64,000 bases of DNA from Bacteroidales bacterium Bact_19 (GCA_001603595.1 LUZK01000026.1:1-64000); one strand, 5' to 3'. Counted from the stretch's first letter, positions 35,940-44,920 are shown. Notes: a model not told the origin generated them from the sequence alone. Numbers and translations are program-made.

Positions 35940-37112
35940 ATGCTTAACATTGCTTTATTCGGACCTCCCGGTGCAGGAAAAGGAACACAAGCTAAAAGAC
36001 TCGCTGAAAAATACAATCTAACCTACATTTCAACAGGCGATATTCTACGAAGGGAAATTGCTGAAGGAACTTCTTTAGGACTTGAAGCTAAGTCAATCAT
36101 CGAACAAGGTGGTTTGGTTTCAGATGAAATAATTGTTCAAATCATTGAGAGAAGCATAAGAATGAATCCGGATTCTAATGGTATTCTTTTCGACGGGTTC
36201 CCACGTACTTATGCTCAAGCTTATATCTTAGATGGATTATTGCTGAAAATGAACACCAAATTGTCCTGTTTGTTAAGTCTTGAGGTGCCAAGAGATGAAC
36301 TTGTTAAAAGAATGATGCTCAGAGCCGAAAAGGAAGCTCGTGCCGACGATAAAATCGAAATTATCGAAAATCGTCTCAGAGAATACGATATTAAAACTGT
36401 TCCGGTAATTGATTTTTATAAAAATCAAAATAAATTTTATCCAATTAACGGAATAGGAACAGTTGATGTAGTGTATGAAAGACTTACAAATACCATTGAA
36501 GAAATACTTGCTCAAACTTTGTTAAATGTTGTTTTCTTCGGACGACCCGGAGCAGGAAAAGGAACCCAGGCAAAACGCATAGCCGAAAAATTCGGACTCG
36601 AATACATTTCAACCGGCGAAATGATCCGACAAGAAGTTGCCGCGCAAACAGAACTTGGAAAAATTGCTCAACCCTATCTCGAAAAAGGAGATATTGTTCC
36701 GGATGACGTAGCTATCAGGCTTATTGAGCGTAAACTAGCCGAAACAAAGAATGCCAAAGGATTTATTTTTAAAGGATTTCCTTCAACCCTTGTTCAGGCA
36801 TACATACTTGGTGGTTTGTTGAAAAAATTAGATTCTTCGGTTTCTGTGGTGATTGAATTAAAAACATCTACCCTTCAAGCTATGAAGAGACTCACCGCCA
36901 GATCAAAAACAGATAAAGCAAGAACCTACGACCTCAATCCCGAAACTATAATCCATCGCCTCGAAGTATTTCAGGATCGAAGTGAAAAAATAAGGGATTT
37001 TTATATTCAACAAAACAAACTTATCAGCTTTAATGGAGATCAAGACGCTGAAACTCTAAACAAACAAATCGAATCCGTAATTGAAAAAGCTTTTAAGGAG
37101 ATAAGAAAATAA
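35940..37112 (+). CDS. adk: Tandem (double-length) adenylate kinase, second domain degenerate
   Basis: 390 residues, about twice the usual length, made of two adenylate kinase domains in one frame (about 1-190 and 194-390). Domain 1 has the P-loop GPPGAGKGT at 8-16, STGDILRREI at 31-40, DGFPRT at 85-90 and LID/core arginines in RADD (134-137) and ENRLREY. Domain 2 keeps the P-loop GRPGAGKGT (201-209) and STGEMIRQE, but the segment matching DGFPRT reads KGFPST (278-283): the Mg-coordinating Asp is Lys and the phosphate-binding Arg is Ser. Domain 2 is therefore probably a poor enzyme or a regulatory domain. The LID type is short, without the zinc Cys. Confidence 0.93.
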   Translation: MLNIALFGPPGAGKGTQAKRLAEKYNLTYISTGDILRREIAEGTSLGLEAKSIIEQGGLVSDEIIVQIIERSIRMNPDSNGILFDGFPRTYAQAYILDGLLLKMNTKLSCLLSLEVPRDELVKRMMLRAEKEARADDKIEIIENRLREYDIKTVPVIDFYKNQNKFYPINGIGTVDVVYERLTNTIEEILAQTLLNVVFFGRPGAGKGTQAKRIAEKFGLEYISTGEMIRQEVAAQTELGKIAQPYLEKGDIVPDDVAIRLIERKLAETKNAKGFIFKGFPSTLVQAYILGGLLKKLDSSVSVVIELKTSTLQAMKRLTARSKTDKARTYDLNPETIIHRLEVFQDRSEKIRDFYIQQNKLISFNGDQDAETLNKQIESVIEKAFKEIRK

Positions 37113-37160
37113 TTTTTATAATACATAAACAATATCTTAAAAAAACTTACTTAATACCAA

Positions 37161-37658
37161 TTATTTATAATCATTTGTTTTAACATCAAATGTGAAATGT
37201 TTTTGCATAAAGTAAGAGTATAAAATAACTATGCCTGTGGTTAAAATTTTTGATATTGTTGGCCATATATAGCACAATTCAACAAAAAATTTCAATAAAA
37301 CATAGTTTAGAATAATTGAACCGGTTACAGACACTCCATACCTGAATAATTGTTTGCGACCTCGAAAAACAGATTGAGTAAAGGTTACATATTTTGCCAT
37401 TAAAAATCCTGTAATAAAAGTGATCGGAAAAACTATCAAAAAAGCCGCTATATGTGATGAAATAACAATAACACCAAGGTCAAGATTATTTTTTTTTAAA
37501 ATAAAATTGTAAAAAACAAAATATAAGAAAATATCAAAGGTTGTGTTCAATCCTCCTGTAAAAGCATATCTGTACGTTAATCTTGACATAAACCTGCTAA
37601 ATACCGGATATGTAAAATCACAAACCTTAACAATATAATTTTTTATCCACTTTAGCAT
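37161..37658 (-). CDS. GtrA-family membrane protein
   Basis: 165 residues with four membrane segments and the family pattern (YAFTGGLNTTFDIFLYFVFYN near 30-50, KYVTFTQSVFRGRKQLFRYG near 90-109). GtrA proteins are thought to flip or carry undecaprenyl-phosphate-linked sugars for cell-surface glycosylation, but many members are uncharacterised. No glycosyltransferase lies beside it. It lies 59 bases downstream of the O-methyltransferase gene on the same strand. Confidence 0.85.
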   Translation of the reverse strand: MLKWIKNYIVKVCDFTYPVFSRFMSRLTYRYAFTGGLNTTFDIFLYFVFYNFILKKNNLDLGVIVISSHIAAFLIVFPITFITGFLMAKYVTFTQSVFRGRKQLFRYGVSVTGSIILNYVLLKFFVELCYIWPTISKILTTGIVILYSYFMQKHFTFDVKTNDYK

Positions 37659-37717
37659 AAAAATATTTTAGCAAATACAAATACTCATGTAATCAACTTT
37701 CTGCTTCTTTTTATTCT

Positions 37718-38380
37718 TTATCTCCTATTTACTCTTCCATTTTTTCTCAAAATCATAAAACCGTCACGTATATCAAGAATTACTTTTTCTACCCTGTTGT
37801 CATTTCTTACAAAATCATTAAATTCCATTATGCCTTTTGTCATGTAATCATTAGATTCTACCGGATAAAAAATTTTATTGTCCCACAAAACATTATCTAC
37901 TAATATTAAACCTCCGGGCTTTGTTTTTGACAACACAATTTCGTAATAATTTATATACTCTCTCTTATCCGCATCTATAAAAACAAGATCAAAAACTTCT
38001 TCTATTTTAGGTAAAATTTCAAGAGCATCACCTATTAATAAGTTAACTTTATTTTCAATATCTGCCAGTTTAAAATATTTTCTTATAAGCCATTCGATTT
38101 CATCGTTTATTTCTATACTTGTTAATTTACCGTTTTCAGGCAGTGCACGTGCTATACAAATTGATGTATATCCTGTATATGTTCCGATTTCAAGAACATT
38201 TTTTGCATTTGATATTTTTACTAACATAGCGATAAAAGCTGCCTGAGTCGGTCCGGAGATCATTCGTGGATGTAACTGAGTTAGATGTGTCTCTCTATAT
38301 AAATCTTTTAAAACATCGTCTTCGATATTACAAAAACTGTCAATATATTCCTGCTTGATATCGTAAATAAAATTAGTCAT
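37718..38380 (-). CDS. SAM-dependent O-methyltransferase, class I (catechol-O-methyltransferase-like)
   Basis: 220 residues. The Rossmann methyltransferase signature is VLEIGTYTGYTSICIARALP near 61-80, then LTSIEINDE near 86, LVFIDADKREYINYYE near 131-146 (metal-binding Asp) and GLILVDNVLWDNKI near 154-167. In the O-methyltransferase family 3 the metal site formed by DAD and DN residues holds a catechol-type substrate. The natural substrate here is unknown. It is separated by one base from the M16 peptidase stop codon, so the two are translationally coupled. Confidence 0.9.
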   Translation of the reverse strand: MTNFIYDIKQEYIDSFCNIEDDVLKDLYRETHLTQLHPRMISGPTQAAFIAMLVKISNAKNVLEIGTYTGYTSICIARALPENGKLTSIEINDEIEWLIRKYFKLADIENKVNLLIGDALEILPKIEEVFDLVFIDADKREYINYYEIVLSKTKPGGLILVDNVLWDNKIFYPVESNDYMTKGIMEFNDFVRNDNRVEKVILDIRDGFMILRKNGRVNRR

Positions 38381-38381
38381 A

Positions 38382-39599
38382 CTAATAGAAAATAAGTTTT
38401 GAAAAATTGTCCTTATTTAAAATTTCATTTGCTACCTCGAGAATGTCACTTTCAGTAACTTTTTCAATTTCGGAATACATTTCTTTTAAGGTTTCAACAT
38501 TATTGTAAACCAAAACAGACTTACCAATACCCATCAGAACGTTAGAGTGAATTTCGTTTGCAATTGCAAGTTGTCCGATAAGCTGTTTTTTCATTTTGTT
38601 TAATTGTAAAGTTCCTAGAGATTTTGATTTAAGAGCTGAAAACTCTTTAAAAATCAATTCTAATGCGATTTCATGATTATTTTTATCGGAGCTGAAATAA
38701 ATAGTAAACGAGCCTGTATCTTCGTAATTCGTATAATTAGATTCTATATTGTAGCTAAAACCTTTTTTTTCGCGTAAGAGTAGGTTTAATCTGGAATTCA
38801 TACCCGGTCCCGCAAGAAGATTATTTATCATAAAAAAAGGCAATCTTTTCGGATTTTTATAAGAATATGCATAGGTACCGATTATGCAATGCAATTGATG
38901 TGTTTTGCGAGCAATTTTCTTTTCAAAAACAGTTTTGTTATTAAATTCAATTCTTTTGTAATTTCGGTAATTTGCAGGATTCTGCTCCAAATATTTTTTA
39001 CATAATTTCTGCAACCTATCGAATTTTATCTTTCCGATTGATGCAAAGACCATTTGATCTGTATTGTATTTCTTAGCGACAAAAGTCCTTATTTCATCAA
39101 CTTTAAATTTTTTCAACAATTTTTGAGAACCAAGTATATTTCTTCCTAAAGGATGTTTCGGAAAAATCATCTCCTCAAACAAATCATATATGGTGTCAAC
39201 GGGAGAATCTTTATATGAATTTATTTCATCAATAATTACTTCACGTTCACGTTCAAATTCTCTTTCGGGAAATGTAGAATTAAAAACAACATCATTTAGC
39301 AATTCAATGGCACGTTCGTAAAACTCGTTTAAAAAACTTGCAGTTACACAGGTTTCTTCCTTAGAGGTATAGGCATCAATTTCACCTCCTACATCTTCGA
39401 GACGGCTTAGTATATGAAAAGTTTTACGATGTTTTGTCCCTTTAAAAAGCATGTGCTCTGTAAAATGAGCCAGTCCAGATTGATTCTCATCTTCGTCGCG
39501 TGAACCTGTATTTATAATTATTCCACAGTGAGCAACATCAGAATCCACATATTTATGTACTAATCTTATTCCGTTACTCAGTTCTGAAATTTGATACAT
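38382..39599 (-). CDS. M16-family zinc peptidase
   Basis: 405 residues from the ATG at 39599 (MYQISELSNGIRLVHK). A longer frame from 39650 runs through the promoter and is rejected. The inverted zinc motif HxxEH appears as HFTEHMLFKGT near 49-59, with the downstream Glu in the EETCVTASF region. There is no signal peptide, so this soluble two-domain member resembles mitochondrial processing peptidase beta or YmxG-type enzymes and is probably cytoplasmic. C-terminal domain motifs (GPGMNSRLNLLLREKKGFSYNI near 264-285) are present. Confidence 0.92.
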   Translation of the reverse strand: MYQISELSNGIRLVHKYVDSDVAHCGIIINTGSRDEDENQSGLAHFTEHMLFKGTKHRKTFHILSRLEDVGGEIDAYTSKEETCVTASFLNEFYERAIELLNDVVFNSTFPEREFEREREVIIDEINSYKDSPVDTIYDLFEEMIFPKHPLGRNILGSQKLLKKFKVDEIRTFVAKKYNTDQMVFASIGKIKFDRLQKLCKKYLEQNPANYRNYKRIEFNNKTVFEKKIARKTHQLHCIIGTYAYSYKNPKRLPFFMINNLLAGPGMNSRLNLLLREKKGFSYNIESNYTNYEDTGSFTIYFSSDKNNHEIALELIFKEFSALKSKSLGTLQLNKMKKQLIGQLAIANEIHSNVLMGIGKSVLVYNNVETLKEMYSEIEKVTESDILEVANEILNKDNFSKLIFY

Positions 39600-39613
39600 G
39601 TAATTTTTTTTCG

Positions 39614-39621
39614 CAAAGATA
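39614..39621 (-). promoter_or_regulatory. -7 promoter element of the M16 peptidase operon
   Basis: The minus strand reads TATCTTTG, 14 bases upstream of the chosen ATG. Confidence 0.55.
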
Positions 39622-39794
39622 CTATTTAAGACATAAATACCAATATACATTTTTACATACTAAAGTAGATTATCTCGACATTTTTTCAATATAAAACAAT
39701 TATTAAATTCCTGAATTTCTGATATATAGAATTTATATTAAAAAAAATTTTGTATTTTTTTCGTAAAGTTCTTGTATAATTAAAAAATTCTACA

Positions 39795-39802
39795 TATTTT
39801 TG
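39795..39802 (+). promoter_or_regulatory. Promoter -7 element of tRNA-Phe
   Basis: The site reads TATTTTTG, with TTG at 39772-39774, 20 bases upstream. The tRNA begins 11 bases downstream. Confidence 0.65.
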
Positions 39803-39813
39803 CAGTCCAAATT

Positions 39814-39886
39814 GGTACCATAGCTCAGTTGGTAGAGCACAGGACTGAAAATCCTGGTGTCCCTAGTTCGATCCTAGGTGGTACCA
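39814..39886 (+). tRNA. tRNA-Phe(GAA)
   Basis: A 73-nt cloverleaf. The acceptor stem is GGTACCA/TGGTACC, the D arm has AGCTCAGTTGGTAGAGC, the anticodon loop CTGAAAA has anticodon GAA, and the T arm has AGTTCGATCCT. The discriminator is A and CCA is not encoded (CGG follows). It is a single-gene unit with its own promoter and terminator. Confidence 0.97.
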
Positions 39887-39888
39887 CG

Positions 39889-39916
39889 GTCCTTCTGAAA
39901 AGAAGGACTTTTTTTT
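39889..39916 (+). terminator. Terminator of tRNA-Phe
   Basis: The stem is GTCCTTCT/AGAAGGAC, with a GAAA tetraloop (8 bp) and eight T. Confidence 0.9.
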
Positions 39917-40030
39917 ATTATTATCATTAAACCTTGAAAAATCCGAGATATTTTCTTAGAAATATTTTTGTAGCATTAAAAAACAAATCAAAGAATTTGT
40001 TTTAATTTTGTTCATAAAATTATCTAAAAG

Positions 40031-40297
40031 ATGTTACCTTGCCCTATTCATAAATTAACAGGTTTTGACTGTCCGGGATGCGGAATGCAGAGAGCAGCAA
40101 TGGAACTTCTCAATGGAAACATTTGTAAAAGTATATTATACTATCCTGCCCTTTTGCCTTTAATTCTTATGTTTGTTTTTCTATCTATATATTTAATTTT
40201 TAAAATTAAAAACGGAGCTAAAATTTTAAAATATTTATTTATTTTTAATGCAATAATTATTTTCGTAAATTACATAATTAAATTCATTAAAATATGA
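40031..40297 (+). CDS. DUF2752 membrane protein
   Basis: 88 residues. The N-terminal motif CPIHKLTGFDCPGCGMQRA (residues 4-22) is the DUF2752 signature (CPGCG.TRA-like), followed by two membrane segments (about 37-58 and 67-84). The function is unknown, and the paired cysteines suggest metal or redox chemistry at the membrane. It overlaps the next gene by 4 bases (ATGA) and opens a six-gene plus-strand operon through to the thioredoxin gene. Confidence 0.85.
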   Translation: MLPCPIHKLTGFDCPGCGMQRAAMELLNGNICKSILYYPALLPLILMFVFLSIYLIFKIKNGAKILKYLFIFNAIIIFVNYIIKFIKI

Positions 40298-40992
40298 CAG
40301 ACGATTTGAATCAAAACCCCAACAAAAACCAGGAAATACCTCCTGTTCCAGACATTACAAATATTCCGGATATTCCCGAGTTGAATGACGACTTAACACT
40401 CACATCAAATGAAAATATAAATATTGAAGATCCGAACTCTATTGAACCAGACAAAACAGTAATTTCGGATATTAAAGCTGAAAATCAGCAACATACATCA
40501 TATCAATCCAAAGGTTTTGGTCCGGAACATCATGAATTCAATCGTCAAAAAGAAATTGAAGAAGAAAAACTTTATGCTAAAAATACAAATAATTCATATT
40601 CATCAAATAAAAGCCAGACACCGCCAAATATTCCACCTCAAAACAATAATTACTTATATCAACAAAACTTACCAAATTCATCTGCTATATTAACTTTTGG
40701 AATATTATCAATATTAACAATTTGTTGTTGCGGATCATTTGTCCCTACAATTTTTGCAGTTATTGCTCTGGCAATGGCTGGCAAACCTTTACAGCTTTAT
40801 AAACAAAATCCGGGGCAATACACTTATTCTTCCTATAACAATATTAAAACAGGAAAAATTTGTGCTATAATAGGATTAATTCTTTCAATTTTGGTATTGA
40901 TTATTTTTATTTTAAACATGATTTTCAACGGTGAATTTCAATACCAATTTAACGAAATCATTAACGAGACATGGGATCAGAGTGGTTATTAA
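40294..40992 (+). CDS. Membrane protein with disordered Pro/Asn/Gln-rich N-terminus (DUF4190/CD225-like C-terminus)
   Basis: 232 residues. The first 125 are low in complexity and polar (many Asn, Pro, Gln, Glu), probably disordered in the cytoplasm. The C-terminal part has two membrane segments: LTFGILSILTICCCGSFVPT near 133-152 and GKICAIIGLILSILVLIIFI near 189-208. Between them lies an AMAGKPLQLYKQNPGQ loop. This resembles DUF4190 or the CD225/dispanin arrangement (Cys-rich first helix, short loop, GxxxA-type second helix). The role is unknown. Confidence 0.75.
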   Translation: MTDDLNQNPNKNQEIPPVPDITNIPDIPELNDDLTLTSNENINIEDPNSIEPDKTVISDIKAENQQHTSYQSKGFGPEHHEFNRQKEIEEEKLYAKNTNNSYSSNKSQTPPNIPPQNNNYLYQQNLPNSSAILTFGILSILTICCCGSFVPTIFAVIALAMAGKPLQLYKQNPGQYTYSSYNNIKTGKICAIIGLILSILVLIIFILNMIFNGEFQYQFNEIINETWDQSGY

Positions 40993-40998
40993 AAGTTT

Positions 40999-42024
40999 AT
41001 GACATTACAAGATCGCATAGAAATTTTATCAGAAATTGGGACAGAATTATCTCAATTAATTGAAAATCGAGACTTATACGATTTTCCGGGATACGAAAAA
41101 ATAAATCTGGAAAATTCTTGGTTTACTGAAGAATTCGTTAAGAATTCGTTCAATCATTATGCTTATTTATTGACAGAAAACAAACTAACTGATTGGACTA
41201 AGAATTATGATTTTTCAAAAGATTTATCAAAAAAAACTTTAGGTATAATTATGGCAGGGAATATACCTTTGGTTGGTCTTCATGATTTTATCTGTGCCTA
41301 TCTTAGCGGAATTAGTACGATTATAAAACCGAGCAGTAAAGATTCTGTTTTAATAAAATGGATTATCAATAGGATTCTGAAAAAACACAAAGAAAAAAAC
41401 TATTTGATTAAAATTGCAGATGGGTCTATCAGTAGGGTTGATGCAATAATTGCCACAGGCAATAACAATTCAAACCGTTATTTTGAATATTATTTTTCAA
41501 GTATTCCATCTATACTTAGAAAAAACAGAAATTCAATTGGAATACTTAGTGGCAATGAAACCGAAGAAGAACTATCAAAACTGACTGATGATATTTTCTT
41601 ATATTTCGGATTAGGTTGCAGAAGTGTGAGTTTGATTTACATTCCGGAAGATTATGATTTCAATCCTTTGTTCAAAGCTTTTGAAAAGTATAAACATTTG
41701 ATTTATCATCATAAGTACGCAAATAATCTGGAATACCAATATGCAGTAAATATTGTTAGCAGAATTCCGGTTTTAAATCCAGGAAATATTATTTTGATTG
41801 AAAACGATAAAATAAATTCACCCGTTGGTGTTTTACATTATAAATTTTATAAATTTGCCGAAGATATTTATAAAGAGATAAATAAGAATATAGAGGATAT
41901 TCAATGTGTTTCGACCAGTAAATTATCAAAATCTTTTGAAGTGGAATTCGGAAGAACACAATATCCGGAATTAAATGAATATGCAGATAATATAGATACG
42001 TTAAAATTTATTTTAACATTATGA
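40999..42024 (+). CDS. LuxC-family acyl-CoA reductase
   Basis: 341 residues. LuxC reductases turn acyl-CoA or acyl-protein thioesters into aldehydes with NADPH. The aldehyde dehydrogenase-like fold shows LGIIMAGNIPLVGLHDFICA near 81-100, STIIKPSSKD near 106, AIIATGNNNSNRYFEYYF near 149-166 and the nucleophile Cys207 in FGLGCRSVSLIY. There is no luxAB nearby, so it is not a bioluminescence operon. In Bacteroidota such genes may serve fatty aldehyde or alcohol formation. It overlaps the next gene by 4 bases (ATGA). Confidence 0.87.
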   Translation: MTLQDRIEILSEIGTELSQLIENRDLYDFPGYEKINLENSWFTEEFVKNSFNHYAYLLTENKLTDWTKNYDFSKDLSKKTLGIIMAGNIPLVGLHDFICAYLSGISTIIKPSSKDSVLIKWIINRILKKHKEKNYLIKIADGSISRVDAIIATGNNNSNRYFEYYFSSIPSILRKNRNSIGILSGNETEEELSKLTDDIFLYFGLGCRSVSLIYIPEDYDFNPLFKAFEKYKHLIYHHKYANNLEYQYAVNIVSRIPVLNPGNIILIENDKINSPVGVLHYKFYKFAEDIYKEINKNIEDIQCVSTSKLSKSFEVEFGRTQYPELNEYADNIDTLKFILTL

Positions 42025-42557
42025 GCAGAATAATAAAATACAGAATTGTAAGTGCTTACGATGATGATTTCGTAAGAGATATAGAAATTGAAGAAGACAA
42101 AACCTTTATGGATTTGCATTTGGCTATTCAGTCAGCTTGTAATTATGACCCAAGCTTATTAACAACTTTTTATCTTTCAAATAAAAATTGGGATAAACTT
42201 CAAGAAATTAGTGCCGAATGCATTGACCCCGAAACTCAAAAAGAGGTAATGCTTATGGACAGCACTAAATTAGCCAAATTCAAACCTGTTGTAGGACAAA
42301 GATATATTTACATTTTCGACTTTTTCTCAGTAAGAGCATTTTTTATTGAAATAGTAAACATCAGAGAAAAATCCGAAAGTGATGAAAATCTCCAATTTCC
42401 TATATGTACACTATCTCACGGAAATCCTCCAGAACAATTATTTGTTGATGATATTACCGATGATAATGACATCGAAGATGATGATTTTAATGACATTGAT
42501 GATGATTTATATGATGATTTCAACGAATATGGATATGATAATTTAGATGATTATTAG
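42021..42557 (+). CDS. Plasmid pRiA4b ORF-3-like protein with acidic tail
   Basis: 178 residues. The N-terminal 130 match the pRiA4b ORF-3/IS1096 TnpR-like family (RDIEIEEDKTFMDLHLAIQS, YLSNKNWDKLQEIS, GQRYIYIFDFFSVRAFFIEI), a beta-grasp-like fold often seen in chromosomal genes without a mobile element. The last 45 residues are almost all Asp, Glu, Asn, Ile and Tyr, highly acidic and probably disordered. No transposase or plasmid gene is near, so mobility is not implied. The function is unknown. Confidence 0.8.
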   Translation: MSRIIKYRIVSAYDDDFVRDIEIEEDKTFMDLHLAIQSACNYDPSLLTTFYLSNKNWDKLQEISAECIDPETQKEVMLMDSTKLAKFKPVVGQRYIYIFDFFSVRAFFIEIVNIREKSESDENLQFPICTLSHGNPPEQLFVDDITDDNDIEDDDFNDIDDDLYDDFNEYGYDNLDDY

Positions 42558-42566
42558 AATTTTAAA

Positions 42567-43466
42567 ATGACAAAAAAACTTTTTGTTATTCTAGGTCCCA
42601 CAGCAATTGGAAAAACAGAGCTTAGCATTGAAATAGCACAAAGAATTAATTCAGAAATTTTCTCTTGCGATTCGAGGCAATTTTTTAAAGAATTAAATAT
42701 TGGAGTTGCCAAACCTGATGTAAATCAATTAAATACCGTAAAACATCATTTTATAGGGCATATTTCGGTTACCCAACATTACAGTATAAGTAAATACGAA
42801 CAAGATTTTCTCGCTTTATCGAGTGAATATTTCAAAAAAAACAACATTGCAATTTTGTGTGGAGGTTCGGGTTTATATATTGATGCTGTTTGTTATGGAG
42901 TTGATGAAATGCCTGATCATGATCCTAAAATTCGTGAAGAAGTAAATGTTTTTTTAAAAACTTATGGCCTTGAAAAGTTAAAGCAAGAGGTAAAAAAAAT
43001 AGATCCGGAATATTATAACTCTGTTGATAAAAACAATCCTCAAAGACTGTTAAGAGCCCTGGAAATATACAAACAAACCGGGAAAAAATTCTCAGAATAC
43101 AGGAAAAGAAATATCCCCAAAAGAGATTTTGAAATCATAAAAATTGGCATAGAATTAGAAAGAGAAAAACTTTATCAAAAAGCCAATTTAAGAGTGGATA
43201 AAATGATAGTAGCCGGGTTAATAGATGAAGTTAAAAGCTTATCAGTATATAAAGAATTAATTCCTTTAAAAACAATAGGTTACAAAGAAATTTTTGATTA
43301 CTTTGACAACAAAATCAATCTTGAAACTGCGATTGAACAAATTAAACGAAATACAAGACATTATATCCGCAGGCAAATGACATGGTTTAGAAGGTATAAT
43401 GATATTAAATGGTTTAACGTTGAACAAAAAAATGATATAATGTGTTATATAGAAAAATCTTTATAA
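42567..43466 (+). CDS. miaA: tRNA dimethylallyltransferase MiaA
   Basis: 299 residues. MiaA transfers a dimethylallyl group to A37 of tRNAs that read codons starting with U, including tRNA-Phe, whose gene lies 2.7 kb upstream. The P-loop is GPTAIGKTE at 9-17, with FSCDSRQFFKELNIGVAKPD near 33-52, GGSGLYIDAV near 98-107, NNPQRLLRALEIY near 156 and TRHYIRRQMTWFRR near 268-281. The anticodon of tRNA-Phe here is followed by A37 in loop CTGAAAA, a fitting substrate. Confidence 0.95.
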   Translation: MTKKLFVILGPTAIGKTELSIEIAQRINSEIFSCDSRQFFKELNIGVAKPDVNQLNTVKHHFIGHISVTQHYSISKYEQDFLALSSEYFKKNNIAILCGGSGLYIDAVCYGVDEMPDHDPKIREEVNVFLKTYGLEKLKQEVKKIDPEYYNSVDKNNPQRLLRALEIYKQTGKKFSEYRKRNIPKRDFEIIKIGIELEREKLYQKANLRVDKMIVAGLIDEVKSLSVYKELIPLKTIGYKEIFDYFDNKINLETAIEQIKRNTRHYIRRQMTWFRRYNDIKWFNVEQKNDIMCYIEKSL

Positions 43467-43484
43467 ATTTCAAAAATTGAAACT

Positions 43485-43883
43485 ATGAAAAAAATTATTG
43501 TTTTATTAAGTGCCATTGCAATGTTTGGTTTATTTGCAAATGCTCAAAACACGCAACTTACTCAGTCAAAAATCATTTCCCTTACAGAATCAAATTTTGA
43601 TGCAACAACTAAAAAAGGGCTTTACCTTGTAGATTTCTATGCCGACTGGTGTCGTCCATGTAAACTAATGAAACCCGTATTAGAAGAATTTGCGGGAAAC
43701 TATGAGTCTAAAATTAAAGTAGTATCAGTTAATACTGATTATAATAAAAATCTCTCAACTCAGTACCAGGTTAGTGGAATTCCTTGTTTAATACTCCTGA
43801 AAGACGGAAAAGAGATAAAAAGATTGGTAGGTTATAGAGGAAAGGCAGAGCTTGAAAACGATCTTCAACAATGGATAAAATAA
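43485..43883 (+). CDS. Secreted thioredoxin-fold protein
   Basis: 132 residues with a signal peptide (about 1-20, ending FGLFANAQ). The thioredoxin domain has the active site WCRPC with Cys56 and Cys59 in VDFYADWCRPCKLMKPVL. The cis-Pro lies in VSGIPCLILLKDGKE near 97. It is exported, so it probably handles disulfides or protects proteins in the periplasm. It is the last gene of the operon and ends in a bidirectional terminator. Confidence 0.9.
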   Translation: MKKIIVLLSAIAMFGLFANAQNTQLTQSKIISLTESNFDATTKKGLYLVDFYADWCRPCKLMKPVLEEFAGNYESKIKVVSVNTDYNKNLSTQYQVSGIPCLILLKDGKEIKRLVGYRGKAELENDLQQWIK

Positions 43884-43907
43884 AAAAACCGGATTTGCCG
43901 GTTTTTT
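43884..43907. terminator. Bidirectional terminator between trx and korB
   Basis: The inverted repeat AAAAACCGG/CCGGTTTTT with a 5-base loop carries a T run on each strand and serves both convergent operons. Confidence 0.8.
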
Positions 43908-43909
43908 TA

Positions 43910-44920
43910 TTATTCAACAGTCCAAGTACTCCCACTATTAAATACATCATCCATGCATTTAAATTTTGATTTACTTTTAACTTCTTCAATTTGTTGATTA
44001 AGCAAATCATCAAAGCAAGAAGCTTCAACGGCCCTAATAATTCCAAATACCATCGGAAAGTCAGGCAAATTAAGATTAGCAAGTGCAAGGTGAATAATTG
44101 GGTTCTTTTGTGTCATATCATGAACTAAAATATCCTTTTCGGTAATACCGTTTTCACCTATTTTAACTATCTTCAATTCGCCATTTTCAAAAATTAAGCC
44201 CTTATCTTTATTCTTACCAAAAATCATTGGTTTTCCGTGTTCAACCCACAATTGATTTTCTTCACGCTCATCCTTATTTGTAATTTTATTGTGGGCTCCA
44301 TCATTAAAGATTACACAATTCTGAAGAATTTCAATTATAGATGTACCTTTAAATTTATCAGCAAACTTGAAGATTTCAACGTTTTCCTTAACGTTAACGT
44401 CAATAGTTCGTGCAAAGAATGTTCCTCCTGCACCAATTGTCAAAGAGCCAACATTAAAAGGTTTTTCTAATGTCCCATAAGGCGAAGTCTTTGTTTTTTG
44501 ACCAAATTTTGATGTAGGAGAATACTGACCTTTAGTAAGACCATAAATTTCGTTGTTAAACAACAAAACATTAACATCAATATTTCTACGTACTTCGTGA
44601 ATAAAGTGATTCCCTCCAATAGCGAGTGCATCTCCATCACCGGTAATTTGCCAAACGCTGAGTTTAGGATTAGCAATTTTTACACCTGTAGCAAGCAAAG
44701 CTGCACGTCCATGAATACCGTGAAATCCATAAGTATTCATATAATACGGAAAACGAGATGAACAACCTATACCCGAAACTACTACAAAATCTTCACGTTT
44801 ACGTCCGGTTTCTGCAAAAGCTTTTTGAACAGCTGCTAAAATGGAGAAGTCTCCACAACCAGGGCACCATCTTACCATTTGCCCGCTTTTAAAATCTTTA
44901 GCTTCGTATGTTGTTGACAT
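43910..44920 (-). CDS. korB: 2-oxoacid:ferredoxin oxidoreductase beta subunit (KorB-like)
   Basis: 336 residues. With KorA it oxidatively decarboxylates 2-oxoglutarate (or a related 2-oxoacid) to the acyl-CoA and reduces ferredoxin, and it can run in reverse in anaerobes. Thiamine pyrophosphate motifs: WCPGCGDFSILAAVQKA near 18-34, GIHGRAALLATGVKIANP near 68-85, and GDGDALAIGGNHFIHEVRRN near 93-112 with LLFNNEIYGLTKGQYSPTS near 118-136. Cysteines near 19, 22 and 52 fit the beta-subunit [4Fe-4S] site, whose fourth Cys would be near 206. It is separated by 3 bases from korA. 2-Oxoglutarate is the usual substrate for this two-subunit type, but pyruvate cannot be excluded. Confidence 0.92.
   Translation of the reverse strand: MSTTYEAKDFKSGQMVRWCPGCGDFSILAAVQKAFAETGRKREDFVVVSGIGCSSRFPYYMNTYGFHGIHGRAALLATGVKIANPKLSVWQITGDGDALAIGGNHFIHEVRRNIDVNVLLFNNEIYGLTKGQYSPTSKFGQKTKTSPYGTLEKPFNVGSLTIGAGGTFFARTIDVNVKENVEIFKFADKFKGTSIIEILQNCVIFNDGAHNKITNKDEREENQLWVEHGKPMIFGKNKDKGLIFENGELKIVKIGENGITEKDILVHDMTQKNPIIHLALANLNLPDFPMVFGIIRAVEASCFDDLLNQQIEEVKSKSKFKCMDDVFNSGSTWTVE

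Noticed and set aside
40999-42024. Bioluminescence-type lux operon
   Set aside because: Only the LuxC-like reductase is present. No luxAB, luxD or luxE genes are in the window.
42021-42557. Possible mobile-element passenger (pRiA4b ORF-3/TnpR-like name)
   Set aside because: No transposase, terminal repeats or plasmid genes are nearby, and the gene is embedded in a housekeeping operon with a 4-base overlap.
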